Source: Spirosoma luteum DSM 19990 (GTDB taxonomy: Bacteria; Bacteroidota; Bacteroidia; Cytophagales; Spirosomataceae). From it: a DNA stretch of 64,000 nucleotides. Shown here piece by piece: positions 52,603-61,809 of the stretch; position 1 is the first letter of the stretch; each line of letters starts with the position of its first letter. The stretch is taken from the NCBI RefSeq assembly GCF_000374065.1, contig NZ_KB893257.1, positions 226,011 through 290,010 of the forward strand, in the 5' to 3' direction. The notes below the pieces were generated by a model, which did no database searches, was not told the origin of the DNA, and saw only the letters and a program-made list of their open reading frames with translations. Both the position numbers and the translations under genes were made by a program.

Positions 52603-53943
52603 CTATACCGGAAGAAATATACTAAAGACCGACCCCTGATTGGGCTGACTCGCAGCCGTAATAGCCCCGCCGTGATTGGTAACGACTTTTTCGCAGATGG
52701 CCAGGCCGATGCCCGTACCCGCAAACGTACTACGACTATGGAGTCGCTGGAAAACTTCGAAAATACGGGTCAGGTATTTTTCTTCAAAGCCAATGCCATT
52801 ATCAATAACGTCGATTTGGTGGTACATGTCAGCAGATCGTGCCGGTTTTATTGTATTGGCTAAATCAGCCGCTTTTACCGGTCGGGCGGTGATTTGAATG
52901 TGGGGAACGGTATCTAGCCGGCGAAATTTCAGGGCGTTGCTAATTAGATTTTGGAAGAGCTGATTCAACTGGGAGGCCTCCCCCGTAATGGTTGGCAATT
53001 CGCCGACGCTCATGATAGCTCCGGTCTCGGCAATGGTCAGGTCTAAATCGGTTAGTATTTCCTGCACAACGTCATTAAGCGATAGTGCTTTACCCGTATC
53101 CAGCCGGTTGGATATACGCGAATAGTTGAGCAGGTCCCGAATCAGGGTCGACATACGGCCGGCGGCACTCTGCATCCGATCCAGATAATCCAGTCCTTCG
53201 CTGGAAGCTGATGCCAGCTCCTTTTTCAATAGATCGCCAAAGGCCTGAATTTTGCGCAATGGTTCCTGCAAATCGTGTGAGGCTACGTAGGCAAACTTCT
53301 GGAGGTTATCGTTCGACCGTGTCAGTAAATTATTGGCTTCCAGTAAGTCTTCATTAGCCGTGAGTAACTCCTTCGTCCGTTGCTGTACCTGCTGGTCCAG
53401 GTCAACCGACAGAAGTCGGTACCGTTCTTCACTTTCTTTCAGAACTGCATTTGCTCTTCTTAGCTCCAGCATATGCACAACCTGCCTGGCGAGAGTTTTC
53501 AACGCGGCTAACTGACTTTGAGACAACTGGCGGACGGTACGATCGATAACGCAGAGGGAACCCAGGGCGAAGCCATCCGAATCCACCAGGGGTACACCTG
53601 CATAAAAAACAATATTTGGATCACCCGTTACGAGCGGGTTTTGGGCAAATCGCTCATCCTCTCTCGAATCCGTGACCACCATCGTTTCGTTTGGGTTGAT
53701 GATGGCATGCGCACAAAAAGCAAGTTCGCGGGGTGTTTCCCGAATAGGCAGGCCGTGGTTGGACTTAAACCACTGCCTTGTTTCATCGATAAGACTTATG
53801 AGTGAGATAGGTGTCTGACAGATTTCGGAAGCGAGTTTGGTAATATCGTCGTAGTCCTGTTCGGGCAATGAATCCAAAATTTCGTAACTTTTTAACGCAT
53901 CGATTCGGTTACTTTCCACTGGGTTAGGTAGATGACTCTTCAT
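52603..53943 (-). CDS. GAF-domain sensor histidine kinase
   Basis: A 446-residue soluble kinase. GAF domain (about 20-165, including [26 protein letters not shown] split motif), a coiled-coil linker (about 165-212), HisKA with [16 protein letters not shown] (His223), and HATPase_c with [34 protein letters not shown]. No membrane segments. No response regulator is near. The kinase core is very similar to that of the PAS kinase at 24644, so the two derive from a common core. Confidence 0.92.
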   Translation of the reverse strand: MKSHLPNPVESNRIDALKSYEILDSLPEQDYDDITKLASEICQTPISLISLIDETRQWFKSNHGLPIRETPRELAFCAHAIINPNETMVVTDSREDERFAQNPLVTGDPNIVFYAGVPLVDSDGFALGSLCVIDRTVRQLSQSQLAALKTLARQVVHMLELRRANAVLKESEERYRLLSVDLDQQVQQRTKELLTANEDLLEANNLLTRSNDNLQKFAYVASHDLQEPLRKIQAFGDLLKKELASASSEGLDYLDRMQSAAGRMSTLIRDLLNYSRISNRLDTGKALSLNDVVQEILTDLDLTIAETGAIMSVGELPTITGEASQLNQLFQNLISNALKFRRLDTVPHIQITARPVKAADLANTIKPARSADMYHQIDVIDNGIGFEEKYLTRIFEVFQRLHSRSTFAGTGIGLAICEKVVTNHGGAITAASQPNQGSVFSIFLPV

Positions 53944-54076
53944 ATGCTACTAATCAGACAGGGGCGGATAAAATCAGCCAATCTCAAAATTATGGAAAAC
54001 TGAGCCAAATCAAGTACCGTTCATTCTTTTTTTTAGAAAGGGTTGACTGATAGAGTATTGCAGCGCGGTTTTCCGG

Positions 54077-54964
54077 CTAGACATTTTTAAGCAGGATAAT
54101 TACGACAGAACCAGCTATCATAAGAGCCGACCCGATCAGCTTTTGCCGGATGGCCTGCTCGTTGAACAGCCGGTATCCCAAAAGCACGCTGACAATGGCC
54201 GAAAGCTGGAATAATGACAACGCATAGCCAACGGGCATACGGTCGAAAACGTAATTGGTTGTAAACTGCATGGTGCCCACACAGGCAATGAGAAAGGCGT
54301 ATTGGATAAGGTCCGTTTGACTGATTTTGCTCAGTTCGCTTTTCATATCCAGCCGATAAACGAACAGGAGAAGCCCGGAGAAAACAGCCCCAAACCAGCA
54401 CCAGCTAATGAAGGCAATGGTTGTTGACGAGGCCAGTACCACTTTTTTGACAAATACCGCTTCCACTGCCGTCAGGACCATTGCCCACAGGCGAAACTGG
54501 ATTTCGGGCTTCTTTAGCAAGGCTCGGGAAAACCGTTCTTCGGTGGTGTCCAGTACGAAATAGCTTCCGTAAATAATCAGCATAATACCCAATAGGCCCC
54601 ACCCATTGGGTACCTCTCCCAGCAGGAAAATGCCGATAAGAATACTGACAACCGACTTGTACGAATTGATAGGAGCCAGCACCGATAGATCCCCCTTCTG
54701 GAGTGCTCTGACCAGAAAACCGTTGCCCAGAGCACCCACTATGCCGCCGAGAACCGAGTAATACCAGAATGAGTCCGGCAACACCCGCCAGTTGACGCTG
54801 ATGGCAATGGGGAGGCAGCCAATTGACAAAAGAAAGTACGTGAGGAAATTGACGGCCAACGGGTTATTCCCGCTGGCCGTGAGTTTTTTCTGAAAGACGT
54901 TTCCAGTAGCGTTGGAAAGAATTCGCAGCAAAACGGCACCAGAAAGGAGAAAAGCCTCTACCAA
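54077..54964 (-). CDS. EamA/DMT-family transporter
   Basis: A 295-residue membrane protein with about ten helices arranged as two EamA repeats (first half about 10-140, second about 155-290). GGIVGALGNGFLVRALQKGDLSVLAPINSYKSVVSILIG (in two parts) and VGTMQFTTNYVFDRMPVGYALSL are typical drug/metabolite transporter motifs. Substrate unknown. It stands alone on the minus strand. Confidence 0.88.
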   Translation of the reverse strand: MVEAFLLSGAVLLRILSNATGNVFQKKLTASGNNPLAVNFLTYFLLSIGCLPIAISVNWRVLPDSFWYYSVLGGIVGALGNGFLVRALQKGDLSVLAPINSYKSVVSILIGIFLLGEVPNGWGLLGIMLIIYGSYFVLDTTEERFSRALLKKPEIQFRLWAMVLTAVEAVFVKKVVLASSTTIAFISWCWFGAVFSGLLLFVYRLDMKSELSKISQTDLIQYAFLIACVGTMQFTTNYVFDRMPVGYALSLFQLSAIVSVLLGYRLFNEQAIRQKLIGSALMIAGSVVIILLKNV

Positions 54965-55061
54965 TTGATTGATGGTCTAGTCCCGGCAAATTAGTATAAA
55001 GTATCCTGCCAACGGCAATTGTTGAGGCACGTCTTTACTTTTTGGATACAGGCACCCATCG

Positions 55062-55520
55062 TTATTTTTCCGCATAAACGGGAAGTACTAATAATAATTT
55101 ACGGGTCAATTTACGGGTCATCCCCTCATTGGTCTCCACTCGTAAATTAGCTGATACGATCGAAATCTTATCACCGGCCTGAGGAGTTTCCATCAAAAGA
55201 AAATTCGACAAGAAATCCACTGGATATAGCATTATCCGTCTACCATTTCGAACATGGCTGGCAATCAAATTTTTGACAATGACCGAAGGCTTCAAATACG
55301 GGTATCTATCGAGGCTACTATCCGTAAGTGCTACTCTTATTTGTATCGACTGAGCCAAAACGGAGATGCCCGTTTTGGGATTGATGAGCATTCCGTTCTC
55401 ATACACAAACACCTTGTATGTTGGCTCCCGGCTGGAAGGCTGATTTTGCGATGCGGCTGGAATTGCCGACAGGGAAAGCCCTGTACAAACGAGGTATGGA
55501 AGTAGGGGTAAGTAACGCAT
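55062..55520 (-). CDS. Exported hypothetical protein, 152 residues
   Basis: I do not recognise the family. The start at 55520 gives MRYLPLLPYLVCTGLSLSA as a signal peptide with cleavage near PAASQ. The mature part has VYENGMLINPKTGISVLAQSIQIRVAL, and a basic Arg/Lys-rich C-terminal segment with a LLLVLPVYAEK end, beta-rich overall. It could be a periplasmic or surface protein. No partner gene. Confidence 0.5.
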   Translation of the reverse strand: MRYLPLLPYLVCTGLSLSAIPAASQNQPSSREPTYKVFVYENGMLINPKTGISVLAQSIQIRVALTDSSLDRYPYLKPSVIVKNLIASHVRNGRRIMLYPVDFLSNFLLMETPQAGDKISIVSANLRVETNEGMTRKLTRKLLLVLPVYAEK

Positions 55521-55656
55521 TGGATAGTTCGTTATGGTGCGTGATAGGCTCATAACGAAAACGCTGATAAAAGATTTTATCAACAATTTCTCCTTCCCTT
55601 ACGTCAATGATATTGTAAACAAAAAACGGACTGAACAGACAGCTTCATCGTACTCA

Positions 55657-57204
55657 TCAACCACTGGACTGACTGGCAAGCTGCTCCGTTCCGAACACAA
55701 CGCTCAGGTGCTCCTCACTTGGTTTTCGGTTGGCAGTCAGGTAGCTAGCGATAATGTAGACAACAAATGAAGCAATAAACGCGGGGAAAACCTCGTGTAC
55801 GTCGGCCAGTGATTCGTAATTGGGCCGTACGCCAAACCGCCAGATAATGTTTACCACAATACCCGTCACCATCGACGCCACTGACCCCAAATCCGTGCCC
55901 CAGCGGAAATACAATCCCCCGAAAATAGTGGGCAGAAAACTGGCTACGTACACCGACCCGGCAAAGGCCGATAGCTCCACCACGCCCGCTGGAGGAAATA
56001 ACGTAAAGTAGTATACGAGAACGCAGTACAGCAACATCACCAGTTTGGTGCGCGGAATGATGCGCTCAACGGGCATGGGTCGCCATACGTTCCAGATATC
56101 TTTAACCAGCGTAGTGCCCACCACCAGCGTCACCGATGCCAGGGCTGCCATGCCAGCGGCAAAAAGACCCATCAAACAGATGCCGCTGACAAGGGGGCTG
56201 TTGAATTTTTTCAGCATAAAGCCCACCACCTCGTCGGTATTATTGACCAGATAAGCGGCTTCTTCCGTGGTAACCATCGCGTGTACCAGGGCACCCAGCC
56301 CCATGACGCACACCAGCGACACACCCATAAAAATGGGGGTCCAGGTCATGGCGAACTTCATTCCCTTCCGGTCTTTGACGGTATAGAACCGAATGAGCAG
56401 CTTGGGCTCGGAAATCTGTTTCATGCCCACCGATAGCCCAATTCCGGCGATGTACAGAAACGAGGTCAACTGCCCGAAGTTCACCAGCCCGCTGCCGATG
56501 GGCGTTCCTTTTTTGGACACGTGATCGACGTAGGCCAGTTTAGCCATCAGCACATCGTAGCCACCCACGTACACAAATGGCAGGGCCAGCATCAGGAGAG
56601 CCACCGCGAACATCAGGATACCCTGCACGGCATCCGTCCACATAATGCCGTACATACCCCCCGAAATGGTATAGAAGCAGGTAAAAAACAGCATAAAACC
56701 CGCCCCATATATGTATGGCACGTCGAGAACCGATTGCAGCAGGTGCGCGATGCCCTTGGCAATACCCGTCATGTACCAGATGGTGGCAAACAGGATAATG
56801 AAGGCCGACAGCACCCGGATACTCCGGGAAAGCGGACTCTGGTATCGAAGCTGAAAATAATCCGGCACGGTAAACGACTTAAGCCGGATACTCTGGTTGC
56901 GCATCCGGGGACCCAGTATCATCCACGACACCACGCAGAAAATGGCCCAGAACAGCCCCACCCACGTCCACGACAATCCGTACCGAAACGATTCACCCGC
57001 CTGCCCGATGTAGGTGTTAGTACTGATGAAGGTCGAGAAGAAGGCCAGTGAAACCACCCAGCCCGGTATCCGGCGGTTGGCAAGGTAATATTCCCCGACG
57101 GTTTTGGCCGACTGGCGTTGCAGATACCAGCCGAGGGTAATAATCAGGCCCAGATAAACCACCATGCATAGTAACACGGTGGCGTGGTTAGCGAGGTAGT
57201 TCAT
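55657..57204 (-). CDS. Sodium:solute symporter (SSS family)
   Basis: A 515-residue transporter with about 13 helices. Family marks: GEYYLANRRIPGWVVSLAFFSTFISTNTYIG (in parts) near the N-terminus and SVGMKQISEPKLLIRFYTVKDRKG later. Such symporters move sugars, amino acids or organic acids with sodium. It starts with ATGA overlapping the stop of a 41-residue peptide, and the acyl-CoA synthetase gene lies upstream, so a carboxylic acid substrate is plausible. Confidence 0.9.
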   Translation of the reverse strand: MNYLANHATVLLCMVVYLGLIITLGWYLQRQSAKTVGEYYLANRRIPGWVVSLAFFSTFISTNTYIGQAGESFRYGLSWTWVGLFWAIFCVVSWMILGPRMRNQSIRLKSFTVPDYFQLRYQSPLSRSIRVLSAFIILFATIWYMTGIAKGIAHLLQSVLDVPYIYGAGFMLFFTCFYTISGGMYGIMWTDAVQGILMFAVALLMLALPFVYVGGYDVLMAKLAYVDHVSKKGTPIGSGLVNFGQLTSFLYIAGIGLSVGMKQISEPKLLIRFYTVKDRKGMKFAMTWTPIFMGVSLVCVMGLGALVHAMVTTEEAAYLVNNTDEVVGFMLKKFNSPLVSGICLMGLFAAGMAALASVTLVVGTTLVKDIWNVWRPMPVERIIPRTKLVMLLYCVLVYYFTLFPPAGVVELSAFAGSVYVASFLPTIFGGLYFRWGTDLGSVASMVTGIVVNIIWRFGVRPNYESLADVHEVFPAFIASFVVYIIASYLTANRKPSEEHLSVVFGTEQLASQSSG

Positions 57205-57326
57205 TTGGTGGGCTCTTTTTCCTTTTCTTCGTCCTGTACATCTATTTTCATAAACTGTACAGCAATGGCGTTGACAATCATGATGACCAGAATGGCCCAG
57301 TACGGGAAGGCGGTTAGGAAATCCAT
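57201..57326 (-). CDS. 41-residue membrane peptide preceding the symporter
   Basis: A small frame starting 3 nt after the acyl-CoA synthetase stop and overlapping the symporter ATG by 4 nt (ATGA). It encodes MDFLTAFPYWAILVIMIVN with one helix, then AIAVQFMKIDVQD and a Glu/Lys-rich tail EEKEKEPTK. The tight fit between two genes and the helix argue that it is real. It resembles the short accessory proteins found beside some SSS symporters, whose role is to aid transporter assembly or stability. That role is inference. Confidence 0.6.
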   Translation of the reverse strand: MDFLTAFPYWAILVIMIVNAIAVQFMKIDVQDEEKEKEPTK

Positions 57327-57329
57327 TGG

Positions 57330-58805
57330 TCAGAAAAGTTGTTTGAGGTCATTTTTTGTCACTTTACCCATCGCATTGCGGGGTAGTTCGGCCACCACCC
57401 GGTACTGGCGGGGCACTTTATACGGCGGCAACTGCGTCCGTATCCATTGGTTCAGTTCGGCCAGGTCAATGGGTTGAATGGCTACTAAAACGGCGGCTAC
57501 CGTTTCGCCCCATTCCTCGTCGGGCAGGGCAATAACGCCACAATCGTCAATGGCCGGGTGCGTTCGCAGAACCTCTTCAATTTCCAGGGCCGATAGTTTA
57601 TACCCGCCCGATTTGATGATGTCGATAGAACTGCGACCCAGAATTTTATAGCTTCCGTCATCGACCACAGCCACGTCGCCGGTGCGGAACCATCCATCAT
57701 CGGTAAAGGCATCGGCCGTGGCCTGAGGCCGCTGCCAGTATTCCTGAAACACCGTTGGCCCCTGCACCTGAATCTCGCCCGGCTGCCCATCGGTAACGGG
57801 TTGGTCATGGTCATCGACCAGTCGAATACTCACACCCGCCAGCGGTTGCCCGATATGACCGGGAACGCGTTTACCCCGGTAGGAATTACTGATGGCCATC
57901 CCGATTTCGGTCATGCCGTACCGTTCGAGCAAAATCTGTCCGCTCACCCGTTCCCACTTTTCCATCACCGTAACGGGTAGCGCGGCCGACCCGGACACCA
58001 TCAGCCGGAATGATCGCATCACGGCGGTCAGGGCTTCCTGCTCCGGCGTGGGTAGACTCTCCCAGTAGGCAATCAGCTTAAAATAGATGGTCGGTACAGC
58101 CATGAACAGGTTGAGGCTCCCCCGCTGAAAAGCCGCAAATACACCGGCCGCCGAAAATTCGGGCAGGAACTCGCAGCACGCACCCGCCCACAGGGCACAT
58201 CCAATCACGTTTACAATGCCATGCACGTGGTGCAGCGGCAAAACGCACAGAATATGATCGGTAGGTTGCCATTCCCAGGCCGTCACGAGCGAGGTTATCT
58301 GGGCATCGAGGTTGGCGTGGGTCGTTACCACGCCTTTTGGTAAACTCGTGGTGCCGCTCGTATACAGGATCATTGCCTTCCGCTCCGGCACGATATCAGG
58401 CAGGGCTACGGCATTAAATTCGTCCGATTCCTCCAGCTCGATGAACCGAATCTGCCGCGCTTCGGCCAGGGGTTTGACAATGGCTGAGTAACGAGCCGAA
58501 GCCACAACAATGTTGGCCCCGGTGTCAGCTAACACGTAGTCGAGTGAAGCGGGCGGATAGGTCAGGCAAAGCGGTACCGCAATGCTACCTGCCCGCCAGA
58601 TACCCCACTGCACCCGCACGTAATCGAAACCGGGTGTAACCATAAACGCAACTCGGGCTTCTATCAGGTCATCCCTGCCATTCAGTAATCGTTGCGCAAA
58701 CAGGGCCGATTGCTCGAGTAACTGGGTATAGGTGTACGACTCGCCATCGGAAATGATAGCGGTATTTTCAGCGTGATTTTGGGCTCTCCGAACGAGGTTG
58801 AGCAT
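57330..58805 (-). CDS. Acyl-CoA synthetase (malonyl-CoA synthetase-like ANL enzyme)
   Basis: A 491-residue ANL-superfamily ligase. AMP-binding motif MILYTSGTTSLPKGVV, RYGMTEIGM, GDVAVVDDGSYKILGRSSIDIIKSGGYKLSALEIEE (in two parts: hinge and A8 motif) and NAMGKVTKNDL at the C-terminus (catalytic Lys). The length and RSSIDIIKSGG motif resemble malonyl-/methylmalonyl-CoA synthetases (MatB/ACSF3), but substrate remains open. It is first in an operon with a membrane peptide and an SSS symporter, which suggests uptake and activation of an organic acid. Confidence 0.85.
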   Translation of the reverse strand: MLNLVRRAQNHAENTAIISDGESYTYTQLLEQSALFAQRLLNGRDDLIEARVAFMVTPGFDYVRVQWGIWRAGSIAVPLCLTYPPASLDYVLADTGANIVVASARYSAIVKPLAEARQIRFIELEESDEFNAVALPDIVPERKAMILYTSGTTSLPKGVVTTHANLDAQITSLVTAWEWQPTDHILCVLPLHHVHGIVNVIGCALWAGACCEFLPEFSAAGVFAAFQRGSLNLFMAVPTIYFKLIAYWESLPTPEQEALTAVMRSFRLMVSGSAALPVTVMEKWERVSGQILLERYGMTEIGMAISNSYRGKRVPGHIGQPLAGVSIRLVDDHDQPVTDGQPGEIQVQGPTVFQEYWQRPQATADAFTDDGWFRTGDVAVVDDGSYKILGRSSIDIIKSGGYKLSALEIEEVLRTHPAIDDCGVIALPDEEWGETVAAVLVAIQPIDLAELNQWIRTQLPPYKVPRQYRVVAELPRNAMGKVTKNDLKQLF

Positions 58806-58886
58806 GTAACAATTGACGTTTAGTCAGTAAAGCCTTGCCCTTGCCCCTCCTACTATATTTAGCTTTTACAAGCATTACTTTCCCTC

Positions 58887-61160
58887 TTACCAGAAATAGG
58901 TCAGGCTGAGCCGGGCGAAAAACGGGGTTCCGGGGGTGAACGCAATATCAGTAATGGGTGAAGCTTCACCACGCAGGCGACTTTCGGTGGCAAACTGCGT
59001 TTCCTTCCAGCGCACATTGAACAGGTTTTGCACCGATAGCCCAAGGGCATAATTCCGGCGACTGTAGTTAGCCTGCAAATCATTGACAAAATAACCGGTT
59101 GCCACCAGCGAATAATCCTCGGTAGCGGGTCGATCGGCTATGTAGCGGTAGCGGATTGAGCCACTGAAGCCATCATTGCTTTTCAGCGACAGCCCGCCCG
59201 TTGAGGTAAACAGGGGGGCCAGCGGCAGGTAATTCTGCCCCGTTTCAGCATCGATGGAGCGGGGGGTAGCCGTGTTGAGGTCTATATCGGCGTAGAGGTT
59301 AGCTCCATTCGTCCGGCTGGTAATCTGATACCGGGCCGATACGTCGACACCATACCGGCGTGACCGGCCGCTGGGTTCCACCACGTTTTCGTCTCCTACA
59401 AAAACAAACTCCTGCGCCAGCCACAAGTACCAGGCAGCCGCGTTGATGAGCAACCGGGAAAATGGTTTGACAATCAACCCCAGATCGGACCCGTATGCCG
59501 GTGGTAAAACAGTTAGTCCACCCTGCGGTACCACTACCCGCGCATCGTTGGAGTGAAACCCTTTGCCCGAATTCAGGTATAGCTGTACCCGTGGATTGAG
59601 GGTGTAATACACATTCAGCTTAGGCGAAACGATGGCATCCGTCGCGTATTTTTTGGTGACGGGCTGGGCCAGCAAATCTTCGTACTGACTCCGAAAATAG
59701 TCGACCCGCACCCCTGCGTTTATCGTGAACCGGTCCGATACCTCAATCAACTCATCGGCATATACGGACGCGTTCAGTTCGTTGATGTTGCCGAAGTTCA
59801 TCTGGTCCAGCGTGATAATCCGGTCCTTCGTGTGCGACAGTTCGGTGTGATGCGTCACATCCTGCCGGTACTGTGCCCCTACAGTGGTGGTCCAGTGACT
59901 ACGGCCAACGCGTGTTTCAACGGAGTAGCTGCCATTGTATCCGAATAGGTTCCGGCGTTCTTTTTGTCGAATCTGATCGCCATTACTGGTGTCATTTTTA
60001 AAAAACGTGAAGTTGGAATACAGCTCGAAGTTATAGTTGCTGTAGAAAAACTGATTTTTAATGACGTGGTTTCGGGGCGTTACCGTTACGAGTTGGGCGT
60101 TGACATTTGTCCGGCTGGTTTCGCCCCCTTCGGTTGGGTCGATGGACCCGAAAAAGCCAGTCAGGCCCGAGGCTACTGCCCGTTCGGGAATCTGCCCCGA
60201 ATGATTCCATTTACTCCAGAACGTGGAACCCGTCAGGGTCAGGTTAGTATTGGGGGCTAGATGCCCATGGTATTTCCCGACGACGTTTAGCCGGTTGAAA
60301 TGCTGCGGATTATCGAAATACGAATTGGTGAACGAATATTCCGAAGCCAGATAGGCCGACTGGTTTTTGGCCTTTCCTTTTGCGCCCAGTAAATCCAGTC
60401 CGGCCACAGCCCGGTACGTCCCGTACTGCCCGGCCTCGAGTTTTACGAACGAACGGTCGAGGGCGGTGCGGGTTCGGAAATCGACCCAACCCGCCGTGGT
60501 AAAATTACCCTTATCGGCGTGGTACGGCCCCTTCTTGAAATCGGCCCCTTCTACCAGTTCGGGAATAACAAAGTGCAGGTCGGCATACCCCTGCCCGTGC
60601 GCGTGCGACACCATATTGACCGGCATACCGTCCACCGTCAGGCGAATATCAGTCCCGTGGTCGAGGTCGAAGCCACGCAGAAAAATCTGCTCGGCCTTGC
60701 CCCCGCCCGCGTGCTGACCAATAAACAAACCCGGCACCAGCCGCAGAATCTCCTGCGAATTGATGATTGGGCGTAGTTTAATGTCCAGACTACTGATGAG
60801 CTGCTGATCGTGCGCCCGCAACGAGGAAACAATCACCTCGCTCAAGTCGACTGATGTGGCCGACAGCATCGTACTCACAAACGTGGTCTGGTCGTCCTGC
60901 ACAAGCACATCGATTAGTTGTGCTTTGAACCCCACGTGCGACAGGTCAATTTTGTAAGGAGCAGCCACCAATCCGTCGAAGCGGTACTGGCCCAGTTCAT
61001 TCGTCAGGGTAGCTTTGCCTAGTCCCACCAGTTGTACAGTTACGCCCGACAGAGGCAGGTTGGTTGCCTGATCGTACACCTTACCAGACAAGTGGCCAAG
61101 GTGGGCATACGTTTGTACACTAACCAGTACTATAATCAGGACAGCGTATAGAAATTTCAT
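58887..61160 (-). CDS. TonB-dependent outer-membrane receptor with CarboxypepD_reg N-domain
   Basis: A 757-residue receptor. Signal peptide to about residue 19 (QTYA). A carboxypeptidase-regulatory-like beta domain (about 23-105, GKVYDQATNLPLSGVTVQL), then a plug domain (about 115-230, ILRLVPGLFIGQHAGGG, FLRGFDLDHGTDIRLTVDGMPVN) and a beta barrel to the C-terminus ending in Phe-Trp. The plug has several His residues (DHGTD, SHAHGQG), which may bind a metal. It is not of the SusC type and no SusD gene follows. Ligand unknown; a metal or small organic ligand is possible. Confidence 0.88.
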   Translation of the reverse strand: MKFLYAVLIIVLVSVQTYAHLGHLSGKVYDQATNLPLSGVTVQLVGLGKATLTNELGQYRFDGLVAAPYKIDLSHVGFKAQLIDVLVQDDQTTFVSTMLSATSVDLSEVIVSSLRAHDQQLISSLDIKLRPIINSQEILRLVPGLFIGQHAGGGKAEQIFLRGFDLDHGTDIRLTVDGMPVNMVSHAHGQGYADLHFVIPELVEGADFKKGPYHADKGNFTTAGWVDFRTRTALDRSFVKLEAGQYGTYRAVAGLDLLGAKGKAKNQSAYLASEYSFTNSYFDNPQHFNRLNVVGKYHGHLAPNTNLTLTGSTFWSKWNHSGQIPERAVASGLTGFFGSIDPTEGGETSRTNVNAQLVTVTPRNHVIKNQFFYSNYNFELYSNFTFFKNDTSNGDQIRQKERRNLFGYNGSYSVETRVGRSHWTTTVGAQYRQDVTHHTELSHTKDRIITLDQMNFGNINELNASVYADELIEVSDRFTINAGVRVDYFRSQYEDLLAQPVTKKYATDAIVSPKLNVYYTLNPRVQLYLNSGKGFHSNDARVVVPQGGLTVLPPAYGSDLGLIVKPFSRLLINAAAWYLWLAQEFVFVGDENVVEPSGRSRRYGVDVSARYQITSRTNGANLYADIDLNTATPRSIDAETGQNYLPLAPLFTSTGGLSLKSNDGFSGSIRYRYIADRPATEDYSLVATGYFVNDLQANYSRRNYALGLSVQNLFNVRWKETQFATESRLRGEASPITDIAFTPGTPFFARLSLTYFW

Positions 61161-61386
61161 TATTACTGGTAAATAGAGCGATTCAACACCCGTTTCTCTG
61201 GTCTTTTATGCCGTATAAGCAGTTACCTCACAAGTTGCAAAGGCAGTTGTGCAGGTGTCGGGCGCAATACAATTATCTCAATACAATGGCAGGAGATAAC
61301 CGCAGGGCCGCGCAGGAAGAAGAAAATAAACAGCCGTATGTGGCTAAGAAGAGAACGCTGTACCCTAACCGGAATGCAGTCGGGGA

Positions 61387-61782
61387 TTACGCCAGCCTGG
61401 GAGGTAACTGCATGGGCCAGCCATACCCAGGCGGGATGGTATACTGGCCGGAACTCAATGGTTTAATCGTGTCTTTATAGACAGGTTCATGCGTCAGCCA
61501 CTGCGTGCAGGGCAGGTAATGGGAGTCAATACCGCTAACCGTCGAAATTATATGGTGCTTCGGCGTATCGGTCGCTTTCTGATACCGGCTGGCCAATGAC
61601 TCCAGCAGGAAATTCTCCAGGCCATCCATGCGCATATACCGGCATTCCTGATACTGCTTACCGGCCTCACTCGTTTGCACCAGCACAAACTCCTGCTGAT
61701 CTTCCGGGCGACTAATGCAGCCCAGGCCAACCACCAGCAGGTAGTTGATTAGCAGCAAAGATGCGAGGAGACAGCGGAGCAT
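61387..61782 (-). CDS. Exported hypothetical protein, 131 residues
   Basis: I do not recognise this family. An N-terminal hydrophobic segment (LLASLLLINYLLVVGLGC) suggests export, possibly as a lipoprotein with a weak lipobox (GLGC). The mature part contains Cys, Tyr and Asp-rich segments (YQECRYMRMDGLENFLLE) and ends in a Pro-rich stretch. It follows the TPR gene by 27 nt on the same strand, so they are probably co-transcribed. A 226-nt gap to the TonB receptor holds no clear gene. Confidence 0.5.
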   Translation of the reverse strand: MLRCLLASLLLINYLLVVGLGCISRPEDQQEFVLVQTSEAGKQYQECRYMRMDGLENFLLESLASRYQKATDTPKHHIISTVSGIDSHYLPCTQWLTHEPVYKDTIKPLSSGQYTIPPGYGWPMQLPPRLA

Positions 61783-61809
61783 TGTAAAGAGAATGATTTG
61801 TGGAAAAAA

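Noticed and set aside
61208..61480. A 90-residue plus-strand frame across the TonB receptor gap
   Set aside because: It runs into the 131-residue exported protein gene in the opposite strand and has a Gln/Arg/Asn-rich composition without domain features.
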